Below, piece after piece: positions 45,981-55,496 of a stretch of DNA of 64,000 nucleotides. How positions within the stretch are numbered: position 1 is the first letter of the stretch; each line of letters starts with the position of its first letter. The DNA comes from an uncultured Bacteroidales bacterium. Lineage in GTDB: Bacteria > Bacteroidota > Bacteroidia > Bacteroidales > UBA932. The notes below the pieces were generated by a model that was not told where the DNA came from, searched no databases, and saw only the letters and a program-made list of their open reading frames with translations. The stretch is taken from contig CASEOO010000008.1 of the NCBI GenBank assembly GCA_949289565.1, positions 1 to 64,000 on the forward strand, written 5' to 3'. The position numbers and the translations under genes were made by a program.

Positions 45981-46014
45981 ACAGGTCGGCTTCTTTAGCC
46001 GGCCTGTTTTTTTT
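45981..46014 (+). terminator. Rho-independent terminator
   Basis: ACAGGTCGGC (45981-45990) pairs with GCCGGCCTGT (45998-46007), with one wobble, and is followed by a T-run to 46014. It ends the zapA / candidate 6S transcript. Confidence 0.9.
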
Positions 46015-46130
46015 GCTGATGCATGCGCGGACAGGATAGAATATTGGCCGAAGGCTGAAAAAGTTCTGGAAGGGGCGAACATTGGCCGAAGGCCAGACAA
46101 GTGATTGAAACAATACATATTATATAAACT

Positions 46131-47672
46131 ATGGATATTTTATTTTACATATTGGCGGCGATTGCGGGCGCGGCGATAGCGCTCTGCATTTACATACCGG
46201 TCCGCAGACTTATTCTCAACGGGCAGAAGGAAGATATCATAAGAAAGGCCGAGCTGGACGCTGAGAACATCAAAAAGGAGAAAATCTTCCAGGCAAAGGA
46301 AAAATTCCTGCAGCTGAAAACCGAGCATGAGCAGTACGTGAATGAGAAGAACAAGCAGCTCCAGGAAAGCGAGACAAGGCTGAAACAGAAGGAGAACAGC
46401 CTGAACCAGCAGAATGCAGAGCTGGGCAGAAAAAACAAAGAGGCTGAGGCCATCAGGGAGAATCTCAAGGCCCAGGTAGAAATAGCTAACAGGAAGTCGG
46501 AAGAATATGAAAGACTGCGCCAGGAAGCGATTCATCAGATAGAAAGCATCGCCGGGATGAGCGCCTCAGAGGCGAAGAACCAGCTGATGGAAAATATGAA
46601 AGCTGAGGCCAGAAGCCAGGCACAGTCTTACATAAACGATGTGATGGACGATGCCAGGATGAATGCCAGCAAAGAGGCTAAAAGGATAGTGATAAACACC
46701 ATACAGAGAACTGCCACGGAGACTGCCATAGAAAACGCTGTGACAGTTTTCAACATAGAAAGCGATGAAATCAAAGGCAGGATCATAGGACGCGAAGGAA
46801 GAAACATCAGGGCGCTTGAAGCTGCTACCGGCGTGGAAATAGTGGTGGATGACACTCCGGAAGCGATTCTCCTGTCTGCATTCGACCCGGTAAGAAGAGA
46901 GGTGGCGAGACTGGCGCTGCACCAGCTGGTGGTGGACGGAAGAATTCATCCTGCCCGCATCGAGGAAGTGGTGGCCAAAGTCCAGAAACAGCTGGAAGAA
47001 GAAATCATGGAGACTGGCAAGCGGACTTGCATCGACCTGGGAATTCACGGAATGAACATAGAGCTTGTCAAGCTGATCGGGCGCATGAAGTATCGCTCTT
47101 CATACGGACAGAATCTGCTCCAGCATTCACGTGAAGTGGCGAACATCTGCGCTACTATGGCATCTGAACTCGGTCTGAACCCAAAAACAGCCAAGAGGGC
47201 AGGCCTTCTTCACGACATAGGGAAAGTGTCAGATGAAGATCCTGAGCTGCCGCATGCCATACTGGGTATGAAGCTGGCTGAAAAATACAAAGAAAAGCCT
47301 GAAATATGCAACGCTATCGGAGCTCATCATGAGGAGATCGAAATGACGTCCATCATTTCGCCTCTGGTGATGGTGGGTGACGCCATTTCAGGTGCAAGAC
47401 CAGGAGCAAGACGGGAAGTTATCGAATCATACATAAAGAGACTGAAAGACATGGAAGGCATAGCTCAGTCATATAAAGGTGTTACGAAGAGTTATGCTAT
47501 CCAGGCAGGACGTGAGCTCAGGGTCATAGTCGGCGCTGAACAGGTAAGCGACCAGGAAGCCGAGGCTCTGTCCGGAGAAATAGCGAAGAAAATACAGGAG
47601 GAGATGGTTTATCCCGGACAGGTGAAAATCACTGTCATCAGGGAAACCAGATCTGTGGCATTCGCAAAATAA
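46131..47672 (+). CDS. rny: Ribonuclease Y
   Basis: A membrane-anchored endoribonuclease that starts mRNA decay. The N-terminal helix (about 3-23) is followed by a long coiled coil (about 35-150), a KH domain ([28 protein letters not shown], near 220) and an HD domain with GLLHDIGK and GAHHEEIE. The length of 513 residues is standard. Confidence 0.97.
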   Translation: MDILFYILAAIAGAAIALCIYIPVRRLILNGQKEDIIRKAELDAENIKKEKIFQAKEKFLQLKTEHEQYVNEKNKQLQESETRLKQKENSLNQQNAELGRKNKEAEAIRENLKAQVEIANRKSEEYERLRQEAIHQIESIAGMSASEAKNQLMENMKAEARSQAQSYINDVMDDARMNASKEAKRIVINTIQRTATETAIENAVTVFNIESDEIKGRIIGREGRNIRALEAATGVEIVVDDTPEAILLSAFDPVRREVARLALHQLVVDGRIHPARIEEVVAKVQKQLEEEIMETGKRTCIDLGIHGMNIELVKLIGRMKYRSSYGQNLLQHSREVANICATMASELGLNPKTAKRAGLLHDIGKVSDEDPELPHAILGMKLAEKYKEKPEICNAIGAHHEEIEMTSIISPLVMVGDAISGARPGARREVIESYIKRLKDMEGIAQSYKGVTKSYAIQAGRELRVIVGAEQVSDQEAEALSGEIAKKIQEEMVYPGQVKITVIRETRSVAFAK

Positions 47673-47701
47673 GACTATGTATAACTGAAACAAATGCTGC
47701 A

Positions 47702-49621
47702 ATGAAAGGAGTATTAAAGTTTGTGTGTCTGCTGTCAGCGGCATTGATGCCGTTTGCACTGTCAGGACAGGCGATGCTGAACGCGCCTGACAAGACTATA
47801 GAATGGACAGTGTCCCAGGAGAACAATGGCGGCAAGACCTCAATCATATTCACTGGAAAGATAGCCGAGGGCTGGCATACTTACGACACGGACAGCGAAA
47901 TGTACCCGTGCGCAGTGGAATTCTCGGAACTCACAGGATGCTCCCCTGCCGGAGAGCTTTACGCCATCACAGAGAGCGTGGACTATGACGGAGAAGCTGT
48001 CTTTTTTGATGAAGTGAAATTCGCCATTGACATGAACATAGAGTCCGCCGGCGCAAAGGCTTCGGGCGAACTTACATGGATGTGCTGCACTGACATCACC
48101 TGCGCCGCACCGGAATACTTCACATTCGACATAGATCTGGACAAGCCTGGCGCGGCATCTGCCAGCGGCGGCGGGAATCTCTGGTCTCTCATCATAGAGG
48201 CTATCCTGTGGGGCTTCGCAGCGCTTCTGACACCATGCGTTTTCCCAATGGTGCCTATGACAGTGTCTTTCTTCCTGAAAGGCTCGTCGACGCCTGCCGC
48301 AGGAAGATTCAAAGCGGCCATGTACGGGCTTTTCATAGTGCTTCTCTATACTGTGCCTATCTCTCTGATCATCCTGATCACCAGAATAGTAGGAGGAGAT
48401 GCTGTGACAGCGGACATCTTCAACTGGCTGGCTACGCACTGGATACCTAACATCATATTTTTCATAGTCTTCATGGTGTTCGCTGCATCGTTCTTCGGAG
48501 CTTTCGACATTGTTCTGCCTACGTCATTGGTGAACAAGTCTGACAAGCACGCTGACAAAGGCGGCCTGATAGGCATCTTCTTCATGGCCCTGACACTGGT
48601 GCTGGTGTCGTTCTCATGCACCGGGCCTATAGTCGGCACAGTCCTTATCAAGTCTACTGAAGGTGAATTCTGGACTCCGATGGTCACCATGCTGGCGTTC
48701 TCTGTTGCATTTGCACTCCCGTTCACGGTACTGGCTCTCTTCCCTTCTCTGCTTACCAAACTCAAGAGCGGAAGCTGGATGAACACAGTGAAAGTAGTGC
48801 TCGGATTCATTGAGGTGGCTTTGGGATTCAAATTCCTCAGCGTTGCAGACCAGACATACCACTGGGGACTGCTCGACCGTGAGGTATACTTGGCCATATG
48901 GATTGTAACATTCTCACTCCTGGGCTTTTATCTTCTCGGAAAGATCAGATTTGCGCATGATGCGCCTAAGGATCATGTGTCAGTGAAAAGACTTGCGGCG
49001 GGCATCGCTGTATTCTCGTTCGTTGTATACATGATTCCGGGAATGTTCGGAGCTCCGCTGAAGGCGCTGTCAGGATACCTGCCGCCTATCACCACCCAGG
49101 ATTTCGTCCTTGGAGGGAATGCGTCAAACACAGCGGCGGCTCCTGCGGCAGAATCAGAATCCGGGGCAAAATATGACCTGCACCTGCCATTGGGGCTGAC
49201 TGGGTATTTTGAGCTTGAAGAAGGCTTGGAGGCCGCCAGAGAAGCCGGAAAGCCGGTTTTCGTAGATATTACTGGCCACGGATGCGTAAACTGCAGGGAA
49301 ATGGAATCCAGAGTATGGAGCGACCCTCAGGTTCTGGATATGCTGATGAATGATTTCGTGGTAGTGGCATTGTACACTGATGACAAGATGACCCTTGAAG
49401 AAGAAGACTGGGTGACTACTGAGAGCGGAGATGTGCTGAAACAGATGGGAAGAGCAAATTCATATATAGTCAGGACGCGTTTCGGAGTCAATGCACAGCC
49501 TAACTACGCGCTTCTTTCTCCTGACGGAGAGCTGCTGGCGCCTGTCAGAGGTTACGACCTGAGCATCCCGGGATTTGTAGAATTCCTTCAGAGCGGACTG
49601 GATGCTTACCATAATAAATAA
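47702..49621 (+). CDS. DsbD-like thiol:disulfide interchange protein
   Basis: Transfers reducing power across the inner membrane. A signal peptide (first ~22 residues, ending LSGQA) is followed by an N-terminal periplasmic DsbD-alpha-like domain with CC and C residues (LTWMCCTDITCAAPEYF), a membrane part of about eight helices (LTPCVFPMVPMTVSFFLKGSS and VSFSCTGPIVGTVL hold the membrane cysteines) and a C-terminal thioredoxin-like domain with GHGCVNCREME. The length of 639 residues fits. It follows rny by 29 nt and ends at a strong hairpin. Confidence 0.93.
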   Translation: MKGVLKFVCLLSAALMPFALSGQAMLNAPDKTIEWTVSQENNGGKTSIIFTGKIAEGWHTYDTDSEMYPCAVEFSELTGCSPAGELYAITESVDYDGEAVFFDEVKFAIDMNIESAGAKASGELTWMCCTDITCAAPEYFTFDIDLDKPGAASASGGGNLWSLIIEAILWGFAALLTPCVFPMVPMTVSFFLKGSSTPAAGRFKAAMYGLFIVLLYTVPISLIILITRIVGGDAVTADIFNWLATHWIPNIIFFIVFMVFAASFFGAFDIVLPTSLVNKSDKHADKGGLIGIFFMALTLVLVSFSCTGPIVGTVLIKSTEGEFWTPMVTMLAFSVAFALPFTVLALFPSLLTKLKSGSWMNTVKVVLGFIEVALGFKFLSVADQTYHWGLLDREVYLAIWIVTFSLLGFYLLGKIRFAHDAPKDHVSVKRLAAGIAVFSFVVYMIPGMFGAPLKALSGYLPPITTQDFVLGGNASNTAAAPAAESESGAKYDLHLPLGLTGYFELEEGLEAAREAGKPVFVDITGHGCVNCREMESRVWSDPQVLDMLMNDFVVVALYTDDKMTLEEEDWVTTESGDVLKQMGRANSYIVRTRFGVNAQPNYALLSPDGELLAPVRGYDLSIPGFVEFLQSGLDAYHNK

Positions 49622-49644
49622 CGGAATCCGGTTTGAATGACAGA

Positions 49645-49678
49645 GAGGGTGACCCAAAAGGGGCTTTTGGTCACCCTC
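49645..49678 (+). terminator. Terminator hairpin after dsbD
   Basis: GAGGGTGACC (49645-49654) pairs with GGTCACCCTC (49669-49678); inner AAAA/TTTT pairs extend the stem. There is no T-run after it. Confidence 0.65.
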
Positions 49679-49713
49679 AAACGTCGTTCTTCGAAAGACT
49701 GACCCCATCCTAA

Positions 49714-49737
49714 CCCCCCTGCACCCCTATTAGGGGG
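49714..49737. other. C-rich/G-rich hairpin
   Basis: CCCCCT (49715-49720) and AGGGGG (49732-49737) frame GCACCCCTATT. It sits in the 216-nt gap between the dsbD-like gene and the MBL gene and looks like a dispersed intergenic element. I see no gene in the gap. Confidence 0.4.
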
Positions 49738-49837
49738 ATCTCGCTCCTTCCAGTCGCGGTCACTTCGTGACTTTTGACCCACCCACTTTCTATCAGCCAT
49801 TATGAAGTTTTAAATTGACTGCGAAGGCATAAAAAAG

Positions 49838-50647
49838 ATGAATTCATTGGAACTGACATATATTTATCACAGCGGATTCAGCGTTGAAACCGCAGGATGC
49901 TTCTTAGTATTCGACTGGTGGAAGGACCCGGCAGGAGTGATGGAAAAAGTTTTGGCTTCAGAGAAGCCTCTTTACGTGTTTTCCAGCCATTTTCATGAAG
50001 ATCATTTTGACAGAGAAATATTGTCCTGGAAAGGACAGAAAAAGAATATCACATATATATTGTCGAAAGACATACTGAAACATTACAGGGCGAAAAGAGA
50101 GCAGGCGGATGTATGGATGGCGAAGGGCGGCCGATGGGAAGACGGCATAGTGAGCGTAACCGCCGCCGGAAGCAATGACAGCGGTGTGTCGTGGATAGTG
50201 GAGACAGAAGGGCTGAGGATTTTTCATGCCGGCGACCTCAACAACTGGTATTCACGGTTTCTGACAGACGATTTTACAGGAGGGCTCGTGACCAGCAGGG
50301 AGACTGGCAAGGAAGTAGATCCTCTGCGTGAGGAGAGAATGTTTCTCGGGGAGCTGAAAGACATCGCCAAAATCACGGATTTCTTCGATGTGGCCTTCTT
50401 CCCTGTGGACGGACGTATCGGAAACGGCTATACCAAAGGAGGGAGGCAGTTCATCGAAAAATTCCATATAGGGCTATTCGTGCCTATGCATTTCACTTCA
50501 AGCGGATTCCAGTCGGCATGGAGGATGAAGCAGTTCACTGACGAAGCGGGAATCCCGTTCTGGAGCATCAGCCGCGAGGGCGAGACTCTGGCTGCTGGCT
50601 ATGACGCTGCATCAGGCATTCATTTGCTTTCGCAAGAGCCGGAATAA
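49838..50647 (+). CDS. MBL-fold metallo-hydrolase
   Basis: A 269-residue protein whose metal site reads FSSHFHEDHFD (HxHxDH), with FHAGDLNNWY as the next ligand block (Asp) and a final His in VPMHFTSSG. It is similar to UlaG/RNase Z-type small hydrolases; the substrate is unknown. There is no signal peptide, so it is cytoplasmic. Its 3' end overlaps the convergent SulP gene by 80 nt, so its last ~26 residues share DNA with the SulP C-terminus. Confidence 0.82.
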   Translation: MNSLELTYIYHSGFSVETAGCFLVFDWWKDPAGVMEKVLASEKPLYVFSSHFHEDHFDREILSWKGQKKNITYILSKDILKHYRAKREQADVWMAKGGRWEDGIVSVTAAGSNDSGVSWIVETEGLRIFHAGDLNNWYSRFLTDDFTGGLVTSRETGKEVDPLREERMFLGELKDIAKITDFFDVAFFPVDGRIGNGYTKGGRQFIEKFHIGLFVPMHFTSSGFQSAWRMKQFTDEAGIPFWSISREGETLAAGYDAASGIHLLSQEPE

Positions 50648-52307
50648 TATGCGGGAAAATGTAGTCAGCCCCGATTTCCTGGTCAAGTCCGGACTTGTGC
50701 AGGGTGGACATTACCTGCGGGTTGACTCCTGAAAGGATGACCCGGATACCGCGCTTGCTGGTCCGGATGCAGAAATTCCGGAGATTCCTGATGCCTGTGG
50801 AGTCCATGAATGAGACTTTTCGCATTCTGACAATGCGGACCTTGACATCCTGTTTCCTGCCTTCTTCCAATTCTTCGAGACGGCTTGCAAGGCCGAAGAA
50901 AAACGGGCCGTCAATCTCGTATACCTCGACTCCGTGCGGGATAGAGAGACGTTCAGTGTCGTCTATCCGGGCCATCTCGTCATTTTCAGTAGCGGCCATC
51001 CTGTCTTCGTCAATCACCCGGATGGAAGATGTTTCCATGACTCGCTTGACGAAAAGCACAACAGCCAGCAGGACTCCGATTTCTATAGCCACTGTCAAAT
51101 CCACGAGGACTGTCAGGAAGAATGTTATCAGAAGCACTGCCACGTCTGACCTGTCAGCCTTGAGAAGGTAACGGAAAGAACGCCATTCGCTCATATTGTA
51201 CGCCACGACCACAAGTATGGCCGCGAGGCATGAAAGCGGAACATATATCACATACGGCATCAGGAAAAGATAAATCAGGAGAAGAATCACAGCGTGTACA
51301 ATGCCTGTGACAGGAGACTTGCTTCCGTTATTGATGCCGGCCATGGTTCTGGCCAGAGCTCCGGTAGCCGGTATGCCTCCGAAAAGCGGGGTGACGATGT
51401 TTGCAATCCCCTGCCCTATAAGTTCTGTGTTTGAATCATGCCTGTGCCCTGTGACTCCGTCAGCAACCATGGCGGCAAGCAATGACTCGACCGCACATAG
51501 TATGGCTATCGTGAAAGCCGGAGAGACTAAGTCTTTGATGGTCTGGTAGTCGAAGTGCGGCGCCTCTGGCTTGGGCATCGGAAGCCCGGCGGCAAGCTCA
51601 GGAAATCTGGAGCCGATCGTAGCGAACTCTATGCCTGCAAATTTGCTGAGAAGAAACGATGCCGCGGTGGCCAGAAGCAGGGCTATGAGAGAGCCTGGAA
51701 TTTTCTTGCTGATTCTTCCCCAGAAAATTATGACCAGAAGGCAGCATGTGCTCATGACTGTTTCGGCAATATCCAGCGAGCCTATATTTGTGATATAGCA
51801 GATCCATTCCGGGATGAATCCTGACGGCACCTGGACATCGAGTCCGATGAAATCTTTGATCTGGGTAGAAAATATAGTCAGGGCAATACCGCTTGTGAAT
51901 CCTACAACTATAGGGTATGGGATGAATCTGAATATAGCCCCCATCCTGCACAGCCCCATCACTACAAGAAAGATTCCGGCCATAATGGTGGCTAAGATCA
52001 GGCCCTGCATGCCGTATTGGGCGACAATGCCGGACACTATCACGATAAACGCACCTGTCGGCCCGCCGATAAGATATCGTGAACCGCCGAAGACCGATAC
52101 CAGAAATCCTGCTATGATGGCTGTTATGAGGCCCTGCTGTGGAGATACGCCGCTGGCTATGCCGAATGCTATCGCAAGCGGCAATGCGATGATGCCGACT
52201 ATGACTCCTGCCGCAAGGTCAGAAGCAAACAAAGATGAACTGTAGCGCCCTTTTCCGAACAGGCTGAAAAATTTCGGTCTGAATGTCTTTCCGATTCCAA
52301 TTCCCAT
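50568..52307 (-). CDS. SulP-family anion transporter with STAS domain
   Basis: An inner-membrane SLC26/SulP transporter of 579 residues. The N-terminal membrane part has about 10-14 helices (AGVIVGIIALPLAIAFGIASGVSPQQGLITAIIAGF is the family start), and the C-terminal STAS domain covers about 440-560 (VRMRKVSFMDSTGIRNL). Sulfate, bicarbonate or dicarboxylate transport are all known in the family. The promoter lies at 52329-52360. Confidence 0.93.
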   Translation of the reverse strand: MGIGIGKTFRPKFFSLFGKGRYSSSLFASDLAAGVIVGIIALPLAIAFGIASGVSPQQGLITAIIAGFLVSVFGGSRYLIGGPTGAFIVIVSGIVAQYGMQGLILATIMAGIFLVVMGLCRMGAIFRFIPYPIVVGFTSGIALTIFSTQIKDFIGLDVQVPSGFIPEWICYITNIGSLDIAETVMSTCCLLVIIFWGRISKKIPGSLIALLLATAASFLLSKFAGIEFATIGSRFPELAAGLPMPKPEAPHFDYQTIKDLVSPAFTIAILCAVESLLAAMVADGVTGHRHDSNTELIGQGIANIVTPLFGGIPATGALARTMAGINNGSKSPVTGIVHAVILLLIYLFLMPYVIYVPLSCLAAILVVVAYNMSEWRSFRYLLKADRSDVAVLLITFFLTVLVDLTVAIEIGVLLAVVLFVKRVMETSSIRVIDEDRMAATENDEMARIDDTERLSIPHGVEVYEIDGPFFFGLASRLEELEEGRKQDVKVRIVRMRKVSFMDSTGIRNLRNFCIRTSKRGIRVILSGVNPQVMSTLHKSGLDQEIGADYIFPHIIPALAKANECLMQRHSQQPESRPRG

Positions 52308-52328
52308 AACACAGTCTTAAAAAGGCTG

Positions 52329-52360
52329 CAAATATACGCAGAAGCCGAGAGCAATGCAAG
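52329..52360 (-). promoter_or_regulatory. SulP gene promoter, overlapping a hairpin arm
   Basis: On the minus strand CTTG (52357-52360), 20 nt, then TATATTTG (52329-52336). The -33-like box lies in the left arm of an inverted repeat (52351-52383), so a protein or structure bound there could control the gene. Confidence 0.5.
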
Positions 52361-52476
52361 TGAACTTGTTCAGATTGCATTGCCGAGGCGTGAACAGAAT
52401 ATGTGGCCGCAGGCCAAATATCGCAGAAACTGAGAGGAATGGAAATAAACTTGTTTAATTTCCATTCCTCTTTTTT
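52351..52476. repeat. Pair of inverted repeats with the same loop
   Basis: GCAATGCAA/TTGCATTGC (52351-52383) and GAGGAATGGAAAT/ATTTCCATTCCTC (52434-52470) have unlike stems, but both loops centre on (A/G)AACTTGTT(C/T). The second is followed by TTTTTT on the plus strand and may terminate the facing gene. Confidence 0.6.
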
Positions 52477-52497
52477 CACAAATTCGGATTAAAAACA

Positions 52498-53820
52498 TCA
52501 CACCCAGTCAGCCGCCATCTTGAATTCCTCCTTGAACCGGCAGATGCCATAAAAATGCGAATATGTCAGGAAAAGCCGCATTGCAGTCGACGGATGATAA
52601 TCCCCATTTGAAAAATCAGACGATCCTCCAGGAAACCTCCTGAAATGACGGCACAGTTCCGCCGGGATTCTCTTCAAATCCAGAAAATCGAGCGAATCGA
52701 ACTCCTTGTCCAGAATCAAGGCCGCCGCCAAATACCTGCGGAAATCCTCTGCCGAATAATTCAGGGTGATGACAGTCACCATAGACACATTGTAGATATC
52801 CCCCTCCTCGACTAAGGCCAGCACACGCGCAGAATCCGCATCCACCACCCTGCGGAAAGTATCCTCCGGCATACCGAACTCCTCATAAAACGCACGCTGA
52901 ATCCATCGGTCCACAAACTTGTTGTTATAATCAGTCCCGCCATTGAAATCAGCCAGCTCTACCTGCTCTCCTGCCGTCGCCGCCAAAGTATAAGGATAGT
53001 CATTCGACTTGTTCCCGCTGATCCTGTCCATCACCACCTTCCCGTCAGAAGTCACGACCACCAGATGAAGGCAGAAACTATTCGGGAAATATCCTCTGGT
53101 CGTATCAGCTGCGATGCTTGCCAAGGCCTCCTGCTTAGACTTCACACCTGACGGGAACAGCTCCGTCCACACAAACTGATTCATGCTCCACACCGTCTTC
53201 GCCAACGATATATGAATCCTCTTGTCACTCTTGCTGAAATTCCGTCCAAACCCAGTGACCATGAACCTGTCATTGTTGTTTCTTCTGAGTTCAGCCACAC
53301 GAATCCGTTCCGAAGACGCACAAAACGCCTCATAACGCCCGTTCAGCCACTCATCCTCGCCGGAGAACCGGAAATAACTGTCTATTTGCGCCCTCTCCAG
53401 ATAAATCTGCGAAGTCCTGTACCCCTCTATAATATCATCACACACCCACAAAGTCCTGTTCTGGCCCCAGATAAACCCATAAGAATAACTCTTCAAGTCA
53501 AAACACGAAGCGTCAGCGCAAGCCAGCATTATATCTTTCAGCTCACTCGAATCATCATGCTTCTGAATAAACCGCACCAGCCATTTATCCAAAATAAACA
53601 CCGCCACACCGAACAAGCACACGCACCACATCAGCACCATCACCAGAGAAGGATGCACGAAAAGCGTCGCCACCATTCCCCGGAAATCCAGCACCAGCTC
53701 ATAAGGCAGCGTACTCATTGCCGCCACCACGAAAGACACCACCCAGCTCAGAGACTTCTCCCTCAGCTTATGGATGACAATATAAGACCTTTCGGCCCAA
53801 TGCACTATTTTCGCCAACAT
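52498..53820 (-). CDS. Membrane protein with Nudix-like C-terminal domain
   Basis: A 440-residue protein. Two hydrophobic helices lie at about 25-42 and 48-78, so the rest is probably cytoplasmic. Residues ~250-390 resemble a Nudix fold: HLVVVTSDGKVVMDR, AGEQVEL near 283 and RAFYEEFGM at 309-317, with the catalytic Glu pair 313-314 but Ala in place of the usual first Glu, and an insertion before it. So it is either a divergent Nudix hydrolase or a binding domain. The neighbours (AlbA_2 regulator, RES cassette) suggest a conflict-system context. I know no named family; the domain call is by eye. Confidence 0.55.
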   Translation of the reverse strand: MLAKIVHWAERSYIVIHKLREKSLSWVVSFVVAAMSTLPYELVLDFRGMVATLFVHPSLVMVLMWCVCLFGVAVFILDKWLVRFIQKHDDSSELKDIMLACADASCFDLKSYSYGFIWGQNRTLWVCDDIIEGYRTSQIYLERAQIDSYFRFSGEDEWLNGRYEAFCASSERIRVAELRRNNNDRFMVTGFGRNFSKSDKRIHISLAKTVWSMNQFVWTELFPSGVKSKQEALASIAADTTRGYFPNSFCLHLVVVTSDGKVVMDRISGNKSNDYPYTLAATAGEQVELADFNGGTDYNNKFVDRWIQRAFYEEFGMPEDTFRRVVDADSARVLALVEEGDIYNVSMVTVITLNYSAEDFRRYLAAALILDKEFDSLDFLDLKRIPAELCRHFRRFPGGSSDFSNGDYHPSTAMRLFLTYSHFYGICRFKEEFKMAADWV

Positions 53821-53870
53821 ACCTTAATCACCACTGCCACACTCGCATATTGCATTGATTTATACTGGCT

Positions 53871-55355
53871 CTAAATATTTTCCTCGTTTTCCAAAATCTC
53901 CCAATGTCCACCCTTATCAGGTCCGACACGTTTGATTATGTTTTTCTCCTTGAGCACAGTCAAATCACGCTGCGTGGTCCTTGACGTTATTAACAATATC
54001 TCTGCAATTTTAGAAGCCGAAATTTTATGGTTTTCGCGAATCAGGGATAATACTCTTTTCTGTCGCGCCGTCAATTTTTCTGCGACATTTTCTGCGACAT
54101 TTTCTGCGACATTTTCTGCGACATTTTCTGCGACATTTTCTGCGACATTTTCTGCGACATTTTCTGCGACATCCGACTTCAGATGCAATGTCACCATGAC
54201 AAAATCCCGTTCGCTCCGAATACTCACATCGTTCCCCGTCAACGTCTTCCAGCTCATCAGTTTGTTTATCCCGAAACCAACATTTTCCGACAGCTTTGCA
54301 AACCGGAACAACTTCGCGATCGTCGGATTCCTTGCCGAAGAATACAGCGTGCCGTACATCTTCTCCAGAGGTATAGGGAATGAACCGGCATTCATGAACT
54401 CGATCCTGTCTGTAAATACATGAATGGCTGAACGGAACGGACTGAAATGATCGGCATGCATCAGCATGTTTACCCACGCCTCCCTCACGACTTCAAACTG
54501 ACGCTCGTCATCTTCCGCCACTCCCAACTTGTTCATCTTGAATGGTCTGTCGACCAATGTCAGTAAGCGGCGGATAACTACCTGATATGCTTCCCATAGA
54601 TTTTCCTGCTCCGGTATACGATAAGAATAACGGCTGACAGCCTCATCCACCGACCGTCCAGGAATCTCGATATAATCCATACAGAATGTCGGGACATATC
54701 GGAGAACCTCTTCACCTTTACCGAACATCAGCAGACCGGCGTATGTCAATTCTCCATCAGGATTGCATATCGCCAATCTTTTGCAGAAATCTATATCCCC
54801 GATATCATTATATGCTGTCAAGACATTGTATGACTTCAGATAATTCCTGTACCCATGCAAAGAATTCAGATTTAACGATGACAGCAATATTCCCGGCACT
54901 GGCATTTCCGATCTCACTCCGAAGGACTGGTCGTGATACATGGCCATGACCTCGCTCTCTGTCGCACGCTGGTCACCGCTTCCGATACGGATAAACGAAT
55001 TATTTGGATTACCGAAATATACAGGTTTCTGTAAAGAAGAAGGGATATGTATTGCCAGCAAATTCTTCTGGTCAACTACGTGCCTTTCCATCGAGACCGA
55101 AAGACGGATATTGAATTTCTGAGACTTGACTGCACTCGTAAAATCTTGTTCCAACTTCTCGACATCCTCAACTCCCTGTATCTCAAAACATTTTCCACTC
55201 TGACGCACACCGAGAACAATCCATCCTCCGGAAGTATTCGCAAACGCGCTTACAGTCTCCCAAATATTCTTCGGCAAGGAAGACTTCGCCTCCTTGACTT
55301 CGAAATCCTCCCACTCTATATCCTGCAAATGGCTTATCAGTTCTTCCCTTGTCAT
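53871..55355 (-). CDS. AlbA_2/Schlafen-type ATP-binding regulator
   Basis: A 494-residue protein. The N-terminal AlbA_2 domain (about 1-140) shows EDFEVKEAKSSLPKNIWETVSAFANTSGGWIVLGV; the middle is a RecG-like/HATPase_c_4 region (EVVREAWVNMLMHADHF...AGSFPIPLEKMYGTL). The C-terminus is a winged helix (LTARQKRVLSLIRENHKISASKIAEIL) joined by a linker of eight VAEN/K repeats. Members are usually transcription regulators or defence-linked proteins; the exact role is unknown. A possible small gene lies just upstream. Confidence 0.82.
   Translation of the reverse strand: MTREELISHLQDIEWEDFEVKEAKSSLPKNIWETVSAFANTSGGWIVLGVRQSGKCFEIQGVEDVEKLEQDFTSAVKSQKFNIRLSVSMERHVVDQKNLLAIHIPSSLQKPVYFGNPNNSFIRIGSGDQRATESEVMAMYHDQSFGVRSEMPVPGILLSSLNLNSLHGYRNYLKSYNVLTAYNDIGDIDFCKRLAICNPDGELTYAGLLMFGKGEEVLRYVPTFCMDYIEIPGRSVDEAVSRYSYRIPEQENLWEAYQVVIRRLLTLVDRPFKMNKLGVAEDDERQFEVVREAWVNMLMHADHFSPFRSAIHVFTDRIEFMNAGSFPIPLEKMYGTLYSSARNPTIAKLFRFAKLSENVGFGINKLMSWKTLTGNDVSIRSERDFVMVTLHLKSDVAENVAENVAENVAENVAENVAENVAENVAEKLTARQKRVLSLIRENHKISASKIAEILLITSRTTQRDLTVLKEKNIIKRVGPDKGGHWEILENEENI
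54075..54170 (-). repeat. 12-bp minisatellite, 8 copies, coding for VAEN repeats
   Basis: The unit GTCGCAGAAAAT (minus strand) is repeated eight times without interruption; the last copy ends AAA. Each unit adds four residues, so gain or loss changes linker length between ATPase and winged helix but keeps the frame. Confidence 0.97.
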
Positions 55356-55370
55356 TATCCTAAATTTCTT

Positions 55371-55496
55371 TTATGCCACAATATCTGTCCTATCCCCCAC
55401 TCCGAAATAAACCCGAGCCAAAACCTCTAAAGAATGATATGCCAGACCTTCCGGCAACTCCTTTCTTTCCAAATCATAAGCCACGGTATCTTTCAT
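55371..55496 (-). CDS. Possible 41-residue protein upstream of the AlbA_2 gene
   Basis: The frame starting MKDTVAYDLERKELPEG runs 41 codons and ends 15 nt before the AlbA_2 start. A -7-like TAGCTTTG lies at 55508-55515, 11 nt upstream of the ATG, and TTTTGG lies about 16-17 nt further upstream. It could be a small co-transcribed protein, a leader peptide or a gene remnant. I recognise no family. Confidence 0.35.
   Translation of the reverse strand: MKDTVAYDLERKELPEGLAYHSLEVLARVYFGVGDRTDIVA

Noticed and set aside
52434..52476. Terminator specific for the MBL gene
   Set aside because: It lies nearly 1.8 kb away, beyond the SulP gene on the other strand.
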